From: Sacculina carcini
Lineage: Eukaryota; Arthropoda; Thecostraca; Sacculinidae
NCBI GenBank assembly: GCA_916048095.2
Contig: OU696579.1
Location: 9,384,663-9,448,662 of the forward strand
Direction of reading: 5' to 3'
DNA length: 64,000 bases
The number at the start of each line of letters is the position of its first letter. Positions within the stretch are counted from its first letter, which is position 1. The position numbers and the translations under genes are program-made. Shown here one piece after another: positions 42,173-56,040 of this stretch. Under the pieces are notes generated by a model. It was not told the origin of the DNA and did no database searches. It saw only the letters and a list, made by a program, of their open reading frames with translations.

Positions 42173-43668
42173 AGGTAACACTTAGGGCACACTTAGGTAA
42201 CACTTAGGGCACACTTAGGTAACAACTTTGGGCACACTTAGGTAACACTTTGGGCACACTTAGGTAACACTTAGGGCACACTTAGGTAACACTTAGGGCA
42301 CACTTAGGTAACACTTTGGGCACACTTGGGTAACACTTTGGGCACACTTAGGTAACACTTAGGGCACACTTAGGGCACACTTAGGTAACACTTAGGTAAC
42401 ACTTAGGTAACACTTAGGTAACACTTAGGTAACACTTAGGTAACACTTAGGTAATACTTAGGTAACACTTAGGTAACACTTAGGTAACACTTAGGTAACA
42501 CTTAGGTAACACTTAGGTAACACTTAGGTAACACTTAGGCAACACTTAGGTAACACTTAGGGCACACTTAGGTAACACTTAGGTAACACTTAGGTAACAC
42601 TTAGGGCACACTTAGGTAACACTTAGGGCACACTTAGGTAACACTTTGGGCACACTTGGGTAACACTTTGGGCACACTTAGGTAACACTTAGGGCACACT
42701 TAGGGCACACTTAGGTAACACTTATGTAACACTTAGGTAACACTTAGGTAACACTTAGGTAACACTTAGGTAACACTTAGGTAACACTTAGGTAACTTAG
42801 GTAACACTTAGGGCCAACTTAGGTAACACTTAGGGCACACTTAGGTAACACTTAGGTAACACTTAGGTAACACTTAGGTAACACTTAGGTAACACTTAGG
42901 TAACACTTAGGTAACACTTAGGGCACACTTAGGTAACACTTAGGGCACACTTAGGTAACACTTAGGTAACACTTAGGGCACACTTAGGTAACACTTAGGG
43001 CACACTTAGGTAACACTTAGGGCACACTTAGGGCACACTTAGGTAACACTTAGGTAACACTTAGGTAACACTTAGGTAACACTTAGGTAACACTTGGGTA
43101 ACACTTAGGGCATACTTAGGTAACACTTAGGGCACACTTAGGTAACACTTTGGGCACACTTAGGTAACACTTTGGGCACACTTAGGTAACACTTAGGGCA
43201 CACTTAGGTAACACTTAGGTAACACTTAGGGCACACTTAGGTAACACTTGGGGCACACTTAGGGCACACTTAGGTAACACTTAGGTAACACTTAGGTAAC
43301 ACTTAGGGCACACTTAGGTAACACTTTGGGCACACTTAGGTAACACTTGGGGCACACTTAGGGCACACTTAGGTAACACTTAGGTAACACTTAGGTAACA
43401 CTTAGGGCACACTTAGGTAACACTTTGGGCACACTTAGGTAACACTTAGGGCACACTTAGGTAACACTTAGGTAACACTTAGGTAACACTTAGGGCACAC
43501 TTAGGTAACACTTTGGGCACACTTAAGTAACACTTTGGGCACACTTAGGTAACACTTTGGGCACACTTAGGTAACACTTAGGGCACACTTAGGTAACACT
43601 TAGGTAACACTTAGGTAACACTTAGGCAACACTTAGGTAACACTTTGGGCACACTTAGGTAACACTTA
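42173..43668 (+). repeat. Satellite modules without one long matching partner found
   Basis: Ordinary monomers with the AACAACTTTG 12-bp unit near 42,224, a single C unit near 42,540 and a CTTAT core at 42,725. The content resembles the modules at 10.9-11.4, 17.5-18.1 and 27.2-27.9 kb, and it lacks the extra GGCAT of 27,680. I did not find a single offset that holds across the whole stretch. It appears to be another recombinant of the same module set. Confidence 0.6.
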
Positions 43669-44687
43669 GGGCACACTTAGGTAACACTTAGGTAACACTT
43701 AGGTAACACTTAGGGCACACTTAGGTAACACTTAGGGCACACTTAGGTAACACTTTGGGCACACTTGGGTAACACTTTGGGCACACTTAGGTAACACTTA
43801 GGGCACACTTAGGGCACACTTAGGTAACACTTATGTAACACTTAGGTAACACTTAGGTAACACTTAGGTAACACTTAGGTAACACTTAGGTAACACTTAG
43901 GTAACTTAGGTAACACTTAGGGCCAACTTAGGTAACACTTAGGGCACACTTAGGTAACACTTAGGTAACACTTAGGTAACACTTAGGTAACACTTAGGTA
44001 ACACTTAGGTAACACTTAGGTAACACTTGGGTAACACTTAGGGCATACTTAGGTAACACTTAGGGCACACTTAGGTAACACTTTGGGCACACTTAGGTAA
44101 CACTTAGGGCACACTTAGGTAACACTTAGGTAACACTTAGGTAACACTTAGGTAACACTTTGGGCACACTTGGGTAACACTTTGGGCACACTTAGGTAAC
44201 ACTTAGGACACACTTAGGGCACACTTAGGTAACACTTAGGTAACACTTAGGTAACACTTAGGTAACACTTAGGTAACACTTAGGTAACACTTAGGTAACA
44301 CTTAGGTAACACTTAGGTAACTCAGGTAACACTTAGGGCACACTTAGGTAACACTTAGGGCACACTTAGGTAACACTTAGGTAACACTTAGGTAACACTT
44401 AGGTAACACTTAGGTAACACTTAGGTAACACTTAGGTAACACTTAGGTAACACTTAGGGCACACTTAGGTAACACTTAGGGCACACTTAGGTAACACTTA
44501 GGTAACACTTAGGGCACACTTAGGTAACACTTAGGGCACACTTAGGTAACACTTAGGGCACACTTAGGGCACACTTAGGTAACACTTAGGAAACACTTAG
44601 GTAACACTTAGGTAACACTTAGGTAACACTTGGGTAACACTTAGGGCATACTTAGGTAACACTTAGGGCACACTTAGGTAACACTTT
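43669..44687 (+). repeat. 1,019-bp tandem duplication, copy 1
   Basis: First of two direct copies. Markers repeat at exactly 1,019 bp: CTTAT 43,834/44,853, GGACAC 44,208/45,227, CTCAG 44,322/45,341, GGAAAC 44,591/45,610, GGCAT 44,649/45,668. The length equals 93 monomers minus 4 bp, from one GTAACTTAG and one GTAACTCAG 9-bp unit. Its organisation is unusual: the CTTAT module, normally separate, runs directly into the GGACAC-CTCAG module. Confidence 0.88.
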
Positions 44688-45706
44688 GGGCACACTTAGG
44701 TAACACTTAGGTAACACTTAGGTAACACTTAGGGCACACTTAGGTAACACTTAGGGCACACTTAGGTAACACTTTGGGCACACTTGGGTAACACTTTGGG
44801 CACACTTAGGTAACACTTAGGGCACACTTAGGGCACACTTAGGTAACACTTATGTAACACTTAGGTAACACTTAGGTAACACTTAGGTAACACTTAGGTA
44901 ACACTTAGGTAACACTTAGGTAACTTAGGTAACACTTAGGGCCAACTTAGGTAACACTTAGGGCACACTTAGGTAACACTTAGGTAACACTTAGGTAACA
45001 CTTAGGTAACACTTAGGTAACACTTAGGTAACACTTAGGTAACACTTGGGTAACACTTAGGGCATACTTAGGTAACACTTAGGGCACACTTAGGTAACAC
45101 TTTGGGCACACTTAGGTAACACTTAGGGCACACTTAGGTAACACTTAGGTAACACTTAGGTAACACTTAGGTAACACTTTGGGCACACTTGGGTAACACT
45201 TTGGGCACACTTAGGTAACACTTAGGACACACTTAGGGCACACTTAGGTAACACTTAGGTAACACTTAGGTAACACTTAGGTAACACTTAGGTAACACTT
45301 AGGTAACACTTAGGTAACACTTAGGTAACACTTAGGTAACTCAGGTAACACTTAGGGCACACTTAGGTAACACTTAGGGCACACTTAGGTAACACTTAGG
45401 TAACACTTAGGTAACACTTAGGTAACACTTAGGTAACACTTAGGTAACACTTAGGTAACACTTAGGTAACACTTAGGGCACACTTAGGTAACACTTAGGG
45501 CACACTTAGGTAACACTTAGGTAACACTTAGGGCACACTTAGGTAACACTTAGGGCACACTTAGGTAACACTTAGGGCACACTTAGGGCACACTTAGGTA
45601 ACACTTAGGAAACACTTAGGTAACACTTAGGTAACACTTAGGTAACACTTGGGTAACACTTAGGGCATACTTAGGTAACACTTAGGGCACACTTAGGTAA
45701 CACTTT
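44688..45706 (+). repeat. 1,019-bp tandem duplication, copy 2
   Basis: Second direct copy, adjacent to the first; matching continues to 45,727, giving 21 bp of shared sequence at the junction (44,688-44,708), about two monomers. I found no difference between the copies at the markers checked, which suggests a recent event. The second copy also forms the left edge of the block shared with 25,527-27,962 (from 45,392). Confidence 0.88.
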
Positions 45707-47827
45707 GGGCACACTTAGGTAACACTTTGGGCACACTTAGGTAACACTTAGGGCACACTTAGGTAACACTTAGGTAACACTTAGGGCACACTTAGGTAAC
45801 ACTTGGGGCACACTTAGGGCACACTTAGGTAACACTTAGGTAACACTTAGGTAACACTTAGGGCACACTTAGGTAACACTTTGGGCACACTTAGGTAACA
45901 CTTAGGGCACACTTAGGTAACACTTAGGTAACACTTAGGTAACACTTAGGGCACACTTAGGTAACACTTTGGGCACACTTAAGTAACACTTTGGGCACAC
46001 TTAGGTAACACTTTGGGCACACTTAGGTAACACTTAGGGCACACTTAGGTAACACTTAGGTAACACTTAGGTAACACTTAGGCAACACTTAGGTAACACT
46101 TTGGGCACACTTAGGTAACACTTAGGGCACACTTAGGTAACACTTAGGTAACACTTAGGTAACACTTAGGGCACACTTAGGTAACACTTAGGGCACACTT
46201 AGGTAACACTTTGGGCACACTTGGGTAACACTTTGGGCACACTTAGGTAACACTTAGGGCACACTTAGGGCACACTTAGGTAACACTTATGTAACACTTA
46301 GGTAACACTTAGGTAACACTTAGGTAACACTTAGGTAACACTTAGGTAACACTTAGGTAACTTAGGTAACACTTAGGGCCAACTTAGGTAACACTTAGGG
46401 CACACTTAGGTAACACTTAGGTAACACTTAGGTAACACTTAGGTAACACTTAGGTAACACTTAGGTAACACTTAGGGCACACTTAGGTAACACTTAGGGC
46501 ACACTTAGGTAACACTTAGGTAACACTTAGGGCACACTTAGGTAACACTTAGGGCACACTTAGGTAACACTTAGGGCACACTTAGGGCACACTTAGGTAA
46601 CACTTAGGAAACACTTAGGTAACACTTAGGTAACACTTAGGTAACACTTAGGTAACACTTAGGGCATACTTAGGTAACACTTAGGGCACACTTAGGTAAC
46701 ACTTTGGGCACACTTAGGTAACACTTTGGGCACACTTAGGTAACACTTAGGGCACACTTAGGTAACACTTAGGTAACACTTAGGGCACACTTAGGTAACA
46801 CTTGGGGCACACTTAGGGCACACTTAGGTAACACTTAGGTAACACTTAGGTAACACTTAGGGCACACTTAGGTAACACTTTGGGCACACTTAGGTAACAC
46901 TTAGGGCACACTTAGGTAACACTTAGGTAACACTTAGGTAACACTTAGGGCACACTTAGGTAACACTTTGGGCACACTTAAGTAACACTTTGGGCACACT
47001 TAGGTAACACTTTGGGCACACTTAGGTAACACTTAGGGCACACTTAGGTAACACTTAGGTAACACTTAGGTAACACTTAGGCAACACTTAGGTAACACTT
47101 AGGGCACACTTAGGTAACACTTAGGTAACACTTAGGTAACACTTAGGGCACACTTAGGTAACACTTAGGGCACACTTAGGTAACACTTTGGGCACACTTG
47201 GGTAACACTTTGGGCACACTTAGGTAACACTTAGGGCACACTTAGGGCACACTTAGGTAACACTTATGTAACACTTAGGTAACACTTAGGTAACACTTAG
47301 GTAACACTTAGGTAACACTTAGGTAACACTTAGGTAACTTAGGTAACACTTAGGGCCAACTTAGGTAACACTTAGGGCACACTTAGGTAACACTTAGGTA
47401 ACACTTAGGTAACACTTAGGTAACACTTAGGTAACACTTAGGTAACACTTAGGTAACACTTAGGGCACACTTAGGTAACACTTAGGGCACACTTAGGTAA
47501 CACTTAGGTAACACTTAGGGCACACTTAGGTAACACTTAGGGCATACTTAGGTAACACTTAGGGCACACTTAGGGCACACTTAGGTAACACTTAGGTAAC
47601 ACTTAGGTAACACTTAGGTAACACTTAGGTAACACTTGGGTAACACTTAGGGCATACTTAGGTAACACTTAGGGCACACTTAGGTAACACTTTGGGCACA
47701 CTTAGGTAACACTTTGGGCACACTTAGGTAACACTTAGGGCACACTTAGGTAACACTTAGGTAACACTTAGGGCACACTTAGGTAACACTTGGGGCACAC
47801 TTAGGGCACACTTAGGTAACACTTAGG
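45392..47827 (+). repeat. 2.4-kb block, partner of 25,527-27,962
   Basis: Offset 19,865 to the earlier copy. A private change near 46,648 replaces the usual CTTGG core before GGCAT with CTTAG. The internal part 45,766-47,713 is duplicated again immediately downstream at offset 2,042 (47,808-49,755), which explains why the 27,873-29,926 partner lies 1,998 bp further on than expected. Confidence 0.82.
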
Positions 47828-49755
47828 GCACACTTAGGTAACACTTGGGGCACACTTAGGGCACACTTAGGTAACACTTAGGTAACACTTAGGTAACACT
47901 TAGGGCACACTTAGGTAACACTTTGGGCACACTTAGGTAACACTTAGGGCACACTTAGGTAACACTTAGGTAACACTTAGGTAACACTTAGGGCACACTT
48001 AGGTAACACTTTGGGCACACTTAAGTAACACTTTGGGCACACTTAGGTAACACTTTGGGCACACTTAGGTAACACTTAGGGCACACTTAGGTAACACTTA
48101 GGTAACACTTAGGTAACACTTAGGCAACACTTAGGTAACACTTTGGGCACACTTAGGTAACACTTAGGGCACACTTAGGTAACACTTAGGTAACACTTAG
48201 GTAACACTTAGGGCACACTTAGGTAACACTTAGGGCACACTTAGGTAACACTTTGGGCACACTTGGGTAACACTTTGGGCACACTTAGGTAACACTTAGG
48301 GCACACTTAGGGCACACTTAGGTAACACTTATGTAACACTTAGGTAACACTTAGGTAACACTTAGGTAACACTTAGGTAACACTTAGGTAACACTTAGGT
48401 AACTTAGGTAACACTTAGGGCCAACTTAGGTAACACTTAGGGCACACTTAGGTAACACTTAGGTAACACTTAGGTAACACTTAGGTAACACTTAGGTAAC
48501 ACTTAGGTAACACTTAGGGCACACTTAGGTAACACTTAGGGCACACTTAGGTAACACTTAGGTAACACTTAGGGCACACTTAGGTAACACTTAGGGCACA
48601 CTTAGGTAACACTTAGGGCACACTTAGGGCACACTTAGGTAACACTTAGGAAACACTTAGGTAACACTTAGGTAACACTTAGGTAACACTTGGGTAACAC
48701 TTAGGGCATACTTAGGTAACACTTAGGGCACACTTAGGTAACACTTTGGGCACACTTAGGTAACACTTTGGGCACACTTAGGTAACACTTAGGGCACACT
48801 TAGGTAACACTTAGGTAACACTTAGGGCACACTTAGGTAACACTTGGGGCACACTTAGGGCACACTTAGGTAACACTTAGGTAACACTTAGGTAACACTT
48901 AGGGCACACTTAGGTAACACTTTGGGCACACTTAGGTAACACTTAGGGCACACTTAGGTAACACTTAGGTAACACTTAGGTAACACTTAGGGCACACTTA
49001 GGTAACACTTTGGGCACACTTAAGTAACACTTTGGGCACACTTAGGTAACACTTTGGGCACACTTAGGTAACACTTAGGGCACACTTAGGTAACACTTAG
49101 GTAACACTTAGGTAACACTTAGGCAACACTTAGGTAACACTTAGGGCACACTTAGGTAACACTTAGGTAACACTTAGGTAACACTTAGGGCACACTTAGG
49201 TAACACTTAGGGCACACTTAGGTAACACTTTGGGCACACTTGGGTAACACTTTGGGCACACTTAGGTAACACTTAGGGCACACTTAGGGCACACTTAGGT
49301 AACACTTATGTAACACTTAGGTAACACTTAGGTAACACTTAGGTAACACTTAGGTAACACTTAGGTAACACTTAGGTAACTTAGGTAACACTTAGGGCCA
49401 ACTTAGGTAACACTTAGGGCACACTTAGGTAACACTTAGGTAACACTTAGGTAACACTTAGGTAACACTTAGGTAACACTTAGGTAACACTTAGGTAACA
49501 CTTAGGGCACACTTAGGTAACACTTAGGGCACACTTAGGTAACACTTAGGTAACACTTAGGGCACACTTAGGTAACACTTAGGGCATACTTAGGTAACAC
49601 TTAGGGCACACTTAGGGCACACTTAGGTAACACTTAGGTAACACTTAGGTAACACTTAGGTAACACTTAGGTAACACTTGGGTAACACTTAGGGCATACT
49701 TAGGTAACACTTAGGGCACACTTAGGTAACACTTTGGGCACACTTAGGTAACACT
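47808..49755 (+). repeat. Near-tandem ~1.95-kb duplicate of 45,766-47,713
   Basis: CTTAT cores 46,290/48,332 and 47,267/49,309, and the rare extra GGCAT 47,545/49,587 are 2,042 bp apart. The first copy's CTTAG change near 46,648 is absent here. About 95 bp separates the end of the first copy's matching region from the start of the second, so it is not a simple perfect tandem: part of the second copy's end was exchanged or lost at 49,756. Confidence 0.8.
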
Positions 49756-51789
49756 TAGGTAACACTTAGGGCACACTTAGGTAACACTTGGGGCACACTT
49801 AGGGCACACTTAGGTAACACTTAGGTAACACTTAGGTAACACTTAGGGCACACTTAGGTAACACTTTGGGCACACTTAGGTAACACTTTGGGCACACTTA
49901 GGTAACACTTAGGGCACACTTAGGTAACACTTAGGTAACACTTAGGTAACACTTAGGCAACACTTAGGCAACACTTAGGCAACACTTAGGCAACACTTAG
50001 GCAACACTTAGGCAACACTTAGGTAACACTTAGGTAACACTTAGGTAACACTTAGGTAACACTTAGGTAACACTTAGGTAACACTTAGGTAACACTTTGG
50101 GCACACTTAAGTAACACTTTGGGCACACTTAGGTAACACTTTGGGCACACTTAGGTAACACTTAGGGCACACTTAGGTAACACTTAGGTAACACTTAGGT
50201 AACACTTAGGCAACACTTAGGTAACACTTAGGGCACACTTAGGTAACACTTAGGTAACACTTAGGTAACACTTAGGGCACACTTAGGTAACACTTAGGGC
50301 ACACTTAGGTAACACTTTGGGCACACTTGGGTAACACTTTGGGCACACTTAGGTAACACTTAGGGCACACTTAGGGCACACTTAGGTAACACTTATGTAA
50401 CACTTAGGTAACACTTAGGTAACACTTAGGTAACACTTAGGTAACACTTAGGTAACACTTAGGTAACTTAGGTAACACTTAGGGCCAACTTAGGTAACAC
50501 TTAGGGCACACTTAGGTAACACTTAGGTAACACTTAGGTAACACTTAGGTAACACTTAGGTAACACTTAGGTAACACTTAGGTAACACTTAGGGCACACT
50601 TAGGTAACACTTAGGGCACACTTAGGTAACACTTAGGTAACACTTAGGGCACACTTAGGTAACACTTAGGGCACACTTAGGTAACACTTAGGGCACACTT
50701 AGGGCACACTTAGGTAACACTTAGGTAACACTTAGGTAACACTTAGGTAACACTTAGGTAACACTTGGGTAACACTTAGGGCATACTTAGGTAACACTTA
50801 GGGCACACTTAGGTAACACTTTGGGCACACTTAGGTAACACTTTGGGCACACTTAGGTAACACTTAGGGCACACTTAGGTAACACTTAGGTAACACTTAG
50901 GGCACACTTAGGTAACACTTGGGGCACACTTAGGGCACACTTAGGTAACACTTAGGTAACACTTAGGTAACACTTAGGGCACACTTAGGTAACACTTTGG
51001 GCACACTTAGGTAACACTTTGGGCACACTTAGGTAACACTTAGGGCACACTTAGGTAACACTTAGGTAACACTTAGGTAACACTTAGGCAACACTTAGGC
51101 AACACTTAGGCAACACTTAGGCAACACTTAGGCAACACTTAGGCAACACTTAGGTAACACTTAGGTAACACTTAGGTAACACTTAGGTAACACTTAGGTA
51201 ACACTTAGGTAACACTTAGGTAACACTTAGGTAACACTTAGGTAACACTTAGGTAACACTTAGGGCACACTTAGGTAACACTTAGGGCACACTTAGGTAA
51301 CACTTAGGGCACACTTAGGTAACACTTAGGGCACACTTAGGTAATACTTAGGTAACACTTAGGTAACACTTAGGTAACACTTAGGTAACACTTAGGTAAC
51401 ACTTAGGTAACACTTAGGTAACACTTAGGTATTACTTAGGTAACACTTAGGTAACACTTAGGTAACACTTAGGTAACACTTAGGGCACACTTAGGTAACA
51501 CTTAGGGCACACTTAGGTAATACTTAGGTAACACTTAGGTAACACTTAGTTAACACTTAGGGCACACTTAGGTAACACTTTGGGCACACTTAGGTAACAC
51601 TTAGGTAACACTTAGGGCACACTTAGGTAACACTTAGGGCACACTTAGGTAACACTTAGGGCACACTTAGGGCACACTTAGGTAACACTTAGGTAACACT
51701 TAGGTAACACTTAGGTAACACTTAGGTAACACTTGGGTAACACTTAGGGCATACTTAGGTAACACTTAGGGCACACTTAGGTAACACTT
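49736..51789 (+). repeat. 2.05-kb block, partner of 27,873-29,926
   Basis: Offset 21,863 to the earlier copy, including the GTATT linker at 51,430. After 51,789 the sequence continues with a CTTTG unit where the earlier copy has a CTTAG unit and enters another lineage. Confidence 0.84.
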
Positions 51790-54128
51790 TGGGCACACTT
51801 AGGTAACACTTTGGGCACACTTAGGTAACACTTAGGCCACACTTAGGTAACACTTAGGTAACACTTAGGGCACACTTAGGTAACACTTGGGGCACACTTA
51901 GGGCACACTTAGGTAACACTTAGGTAACACTTAGGTAACACTTAGGGCACACTTAGGTAACACTTTGGGCACACTTAGGTAACAACTTTGGGCACACTTA
52001 GGTAACACTTAGGGCACACTTAGGTAACACTTTGGGCACACTTGGGTAACACTTTGGGCACACTTAGGTAACACTTAGGTAACACTTAGGTAACACTTAG
52101 GTAACACTTAGGTAACACTTAGGTAACACTTAGGTAACACTTAGGTAACACTTAGGTAACTCAGGTAACACTTAGGGCACACTTAGGTAACACTTAGGGC
52201 ACACTTAGGTAACACTTAGGTAACACTTAGGTAACACTTAGGTAACACTTAGGTAACACTTAGGTAACACTTAGGTAACACTTACGTAACACTTAGGGCA
52301 CACTTAGGTAACACTTAGGGCACACTTAGGTAACACTTAGGTAACACTTAGGGCACACTTAGGTAACACTTAGGGCACACTTAGGTAACACTTAGGGCAC
52401 ACTTAGGGCACACTTAGATAACACTTAGGAAACACTTAGGTAACACTTAGGTAACACTTAGGTAACACTTGGGTAACACTTAGGGCATACTTAGGTAACA
52501 CTTAGGGCACACTTAGGTAACACTTTGGGCACACTTAGGTAACACTTTGGGCACACTTAGGTAACACTTAGGGCACACTTAGGTAACACTTAGGTAACAC
52601 TTAGGGCACACTTAGGTAACACTTGGGGCACACTTAGGGCACACTTAGGTAACACTTAGGTAACACTTAGGTAACACTTAGGGCACACTTAGGTAACACT
52701 TTGGGCACACTTAGGTAACACTTAGGGCACACTTAGGTAACACTTAGGTAACACTTAGGTAACACTTAGGGCACACTTAGGTAACACTTTGGGCACACTT
52801 AAGTAACACTTTGGGCACACTTAGGTAACACTTTGGGCACACTTAGGTAACACTTAGGGCACACTTAGGTAACACTTAGGTAACACTTAGGTAACACTTA
52901 GGCAACACTTAGGTAACACTTTGGGCACACTTAGGTAACACTTAGGGCACACTTAGTTAACACTTAGGTAACACTTAGGTAACACTTAGGGCACACTTAG
53001 GTAACACTTTGGGCACACTTGGGTAACACTTTGGGCACACTTAGGTAACACTTAGGGCACACTTAGGGCACTCTTAGGTAACACTTATGTAACACTTATG
53101 TAACACTTAGGTAACACTTAGGTAACACTTAGGTAACACTTAGGTAACTTAGGTAACACTTAGGGCCAACTTAGGCAACACTTAGGGCACACTTAGGTAA
53201 CACTTAGGTAACACTTAGGTAACACTTAGGTAACACTTAGGTAACACTTAGGTAACACTTAGGTAACACTTAGGTAACACTTAGGGCACACTTAGGTAAC
53301 ACTTAGGGCACACTTAGGTAACACTTAGGTAACACTTAGGGCACACTTAGGTAACACTTAGGGCACACTTAGGTAACACTTAGGGCACACTTAGGGCACA
53401 CTTAGGTAACACTTAGGAAACACTTAGGAAACACTTAGGTAACACTTAGGTAACACTTAGGTAACACTTGGGTAACACTTAGGGCATACTTAGGTAACAC
53501 TTAGGGCACACTTAGGTAACACTTTGGGCACACTTAGGTAACACTTGGGGCACACTTAGGGCACACTTAGGTAACACTTAGGTAACACTTAGGTAACACT
53601 TAGGGCACACTTAGGGCACACTTAGGTAACACTTAGGAAACACTTAGGTAACACTTAGGTAACACTTAGGTAACACTTGGGTAACACTTAGGGCATACTT
53701 AGGTAACACTTAGGGCACACTTAGGTAACACTTTGGGCACACTTAGGTAACACTTAGGGCACACTTAGGTAACACTTAGGTAACACTTAGGGCACACTTA
53801 GGTAACACTTAGGGCACACTTAGGTAACACTTTGGGCACACTTGGGTAACACTTTGGGCACACTTAGGTAACACTTAGGGCACACTTAGGGCACACTTAG
53901 GTAACACTTATGTAACACTTAGGTAACACTTAGGTAACACTTAGGTAACACTTAGGTAACACTTAGGTAACACTTAGGTAACTTAGGTAACACTTAGGGC
54001 CAACTTAGGTAACACTTAGGGCACACTTAGGTAACACTTAGGTAACACTTAGGTAACACTTAGGTAACACTTAGGTAACACTTAGGTAACACTTAGGTAA
54101 CACTTAGGGCACACTTAGGTAACACTTA
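51790..54128 (+). repeat. Most mutated stretch of the array
   Basis: Organisation is ordinary up to CTCAG (52,161) and TACGTA (52,283). From 52.4 kb private variants accumulate: GATAAC linker at 52,418, an extra GTTAAC near 52,957, CTCTTAG core at 53,072, two CTTAT cores in a row (53,088 and 53,099), a C unit directly after the GGGCCAAC unit near 53,175, and two consecutive GAAAC units near 53,409-53,430. The GGACAC unit expected near 52,072 is missing. I found no partner sharing these variants, so this stretch may have escaped recent homogenisation. Confidence 0.75.
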
Positions 54129-56040
54129 GGGCACACTTAGGTAACACTTAGGTAACACTTAGGGCACACTTAGGTAACACTTAGGGCACACTTAGGTAAC
54201 ACTTAGGGCACACTTAGGGCACACTTAGGTAACACTTAGGTAACACTTAGGTAACACTTAGGTAACACTTAGGTAACACTTGGGTAACACTTAGGGCATA
54301 CTTAGGTAACACTTAGGGCACACTTAGGTAACACTTTGGGCACACTTAGGTAACACTTTGGGCACACTTAGGTAACACTTAGGCCACACTTAGGTAACAC
54401 TTAGGTAACACTTAGGGCACACTTAGGTAACACTTGGGGCACACTTAGGGCACACTTAGGTAACACTTAGGTAACACTTAGGTAACACTTAGGGCACACT
54501 TAGGTAACACTTTGGGCACACTTAGGTAACAACTTTGGGCACACTTAGGTAACACTTTGGGCACACTTAGGTAACACTTAGGGCACACTTAGGTAACACT
54601 TAGGGCACACTTAGGTAACACTTTGGGCACACTTGGGTAACACTTAGGGCACACTTAGGTAACACTTAGGGCACACTTAGGGCACACTTAGGTAACACTT
54701 AGGTAACACTTAGGGCACACTTAGGTAATACTTAGGTAACACTTAGGTAACACTTAGGGCATACTTAGGGCACACTTAGGTAACACTTTGGGCACACTTA
54801 GGTAACACTTAGGTAACACTTAGGGCACACTTAGGTAACACTTAGGGCACACTTAGGTAACACTTAGGGCACACTTAGGGCACACTTAGGTAACACTTAG
54901 GTAACACTTAGGTAACACTTAGGTAACACTTAGGTAACACTTGGGTAACACTTAGGGCATACTTAGGTAACACTTAGGGCACACTTAGGTAACACTTTGG
55001 GCACACTTAGGTAACACTTTGGGCACACTTAGGTAACACTTAGGCCACACTTAGGTAACACTTAGGTAACACTTAGGGCACACTTAGGTAACACTTGGGG
55101 CACACTTAGGGCACACTTAGGTAACACTTGGGTAACACTTAGGTAACACTTAGGGCATACTTAAGTAACACTTAGGGCACACTTAGGTAACACTTAGGGC
55201 ACACTTAGGTAACACTTTGGGCACACTTGGGTAACACTTTGGGCACACTTAGGTAACACTTAGGGCACACTTAGGGCACACTTAGGTAACACTTAGGTAA
55301 CACTTAGGTAACACTTAGGTAACACTTAGGTAACACTTAGGTAACACTTAGGTAACTTAGGTAACACTTAGGGCCAACTTAGGTAACACTTAGGGCACAC
55401 TTAGGTAACACTTAGGTAACACTTAGGTAACACTTAGGTAACACTTAGGTAACACTTAGGTAACACTTAGGTAACACTTAGGGCACACTTAGGTAACACT
55501 TAGGGCACACTTAGGTAACACTTTGGGCACACTTAGGTAACACTTTGGGCACACTTAGGTAACACTTAGGGCACACTTAGGTAACACTTAGGTAACACTT
55601 AGGGCACACTTAGGTAACACTTGGGGCACACTTAGGGCACACTTAGGTAACACTTAGGTAACACTTAGGTAACACTTAGGGCACACTTAGGTAACACTTT
55701 GGGCACACTTAGGTAACACTTAGGGCACACTTAGGTAACACTTAGGTAACACTTAGGTAACACTTAGGGCACACTTAGGTAACACTTTGGGCACACTTAA
55801 GTAACACTTTGGGCACACTTAGGTAACACTTTGGGCACACTTAGGTAACACTTAGGGCACACTTAGGTAACACTTAGGTAACACTTAGGTAACACTTAGG
55901 CAACACTTAGGTAACACTTTGGGCACACTTAGGTAACACTTAGGGCACACTTAGGTAACACTTAGGTAACACTTAGGTAACACTTAGGGCACACTTAGGT
56001 AACACTTAGGGCACACTTAGGTAACACTTTGGGCACACTT
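54129..56040 (+). repeat. 1.9-kb block, first copy (partner 56,614-58,525)
   Basis: Markers match at offset 2,485: GGCAT 54,299/56,784, AACAACTTTG 54,530/57,015, GGCATACTTAGGGC 54,762/57,247, GGGCCAAC 55,371/57,856, CTTAAG 55,800/58,285. Both copies share an atypical CTTGG-T unit-G unit string near 54,640, where other modules have a CTTTG core. A private change near 55,164 gives CTTAAG after GGCAT. Confidence 0.82.

Larger units (their letters stand above)
3092..52288 (+). repeat. TACGTA variant: the only CpG sites
   Basis: A CTTAC core makes TACGTA at 3092, 5749, 7046, 12792, 19425, 31034, 32331, 37945 and 52283. Each lies 122 bp after a CTCAG 9-bp unit. These are the only CG dinucleotides I found in the window. 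CTCAG units at 40,939, 44,322, 45,341 and 62,598 lack the TACGTA, so two sublineages of this module exist. Confidence 0.88.
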
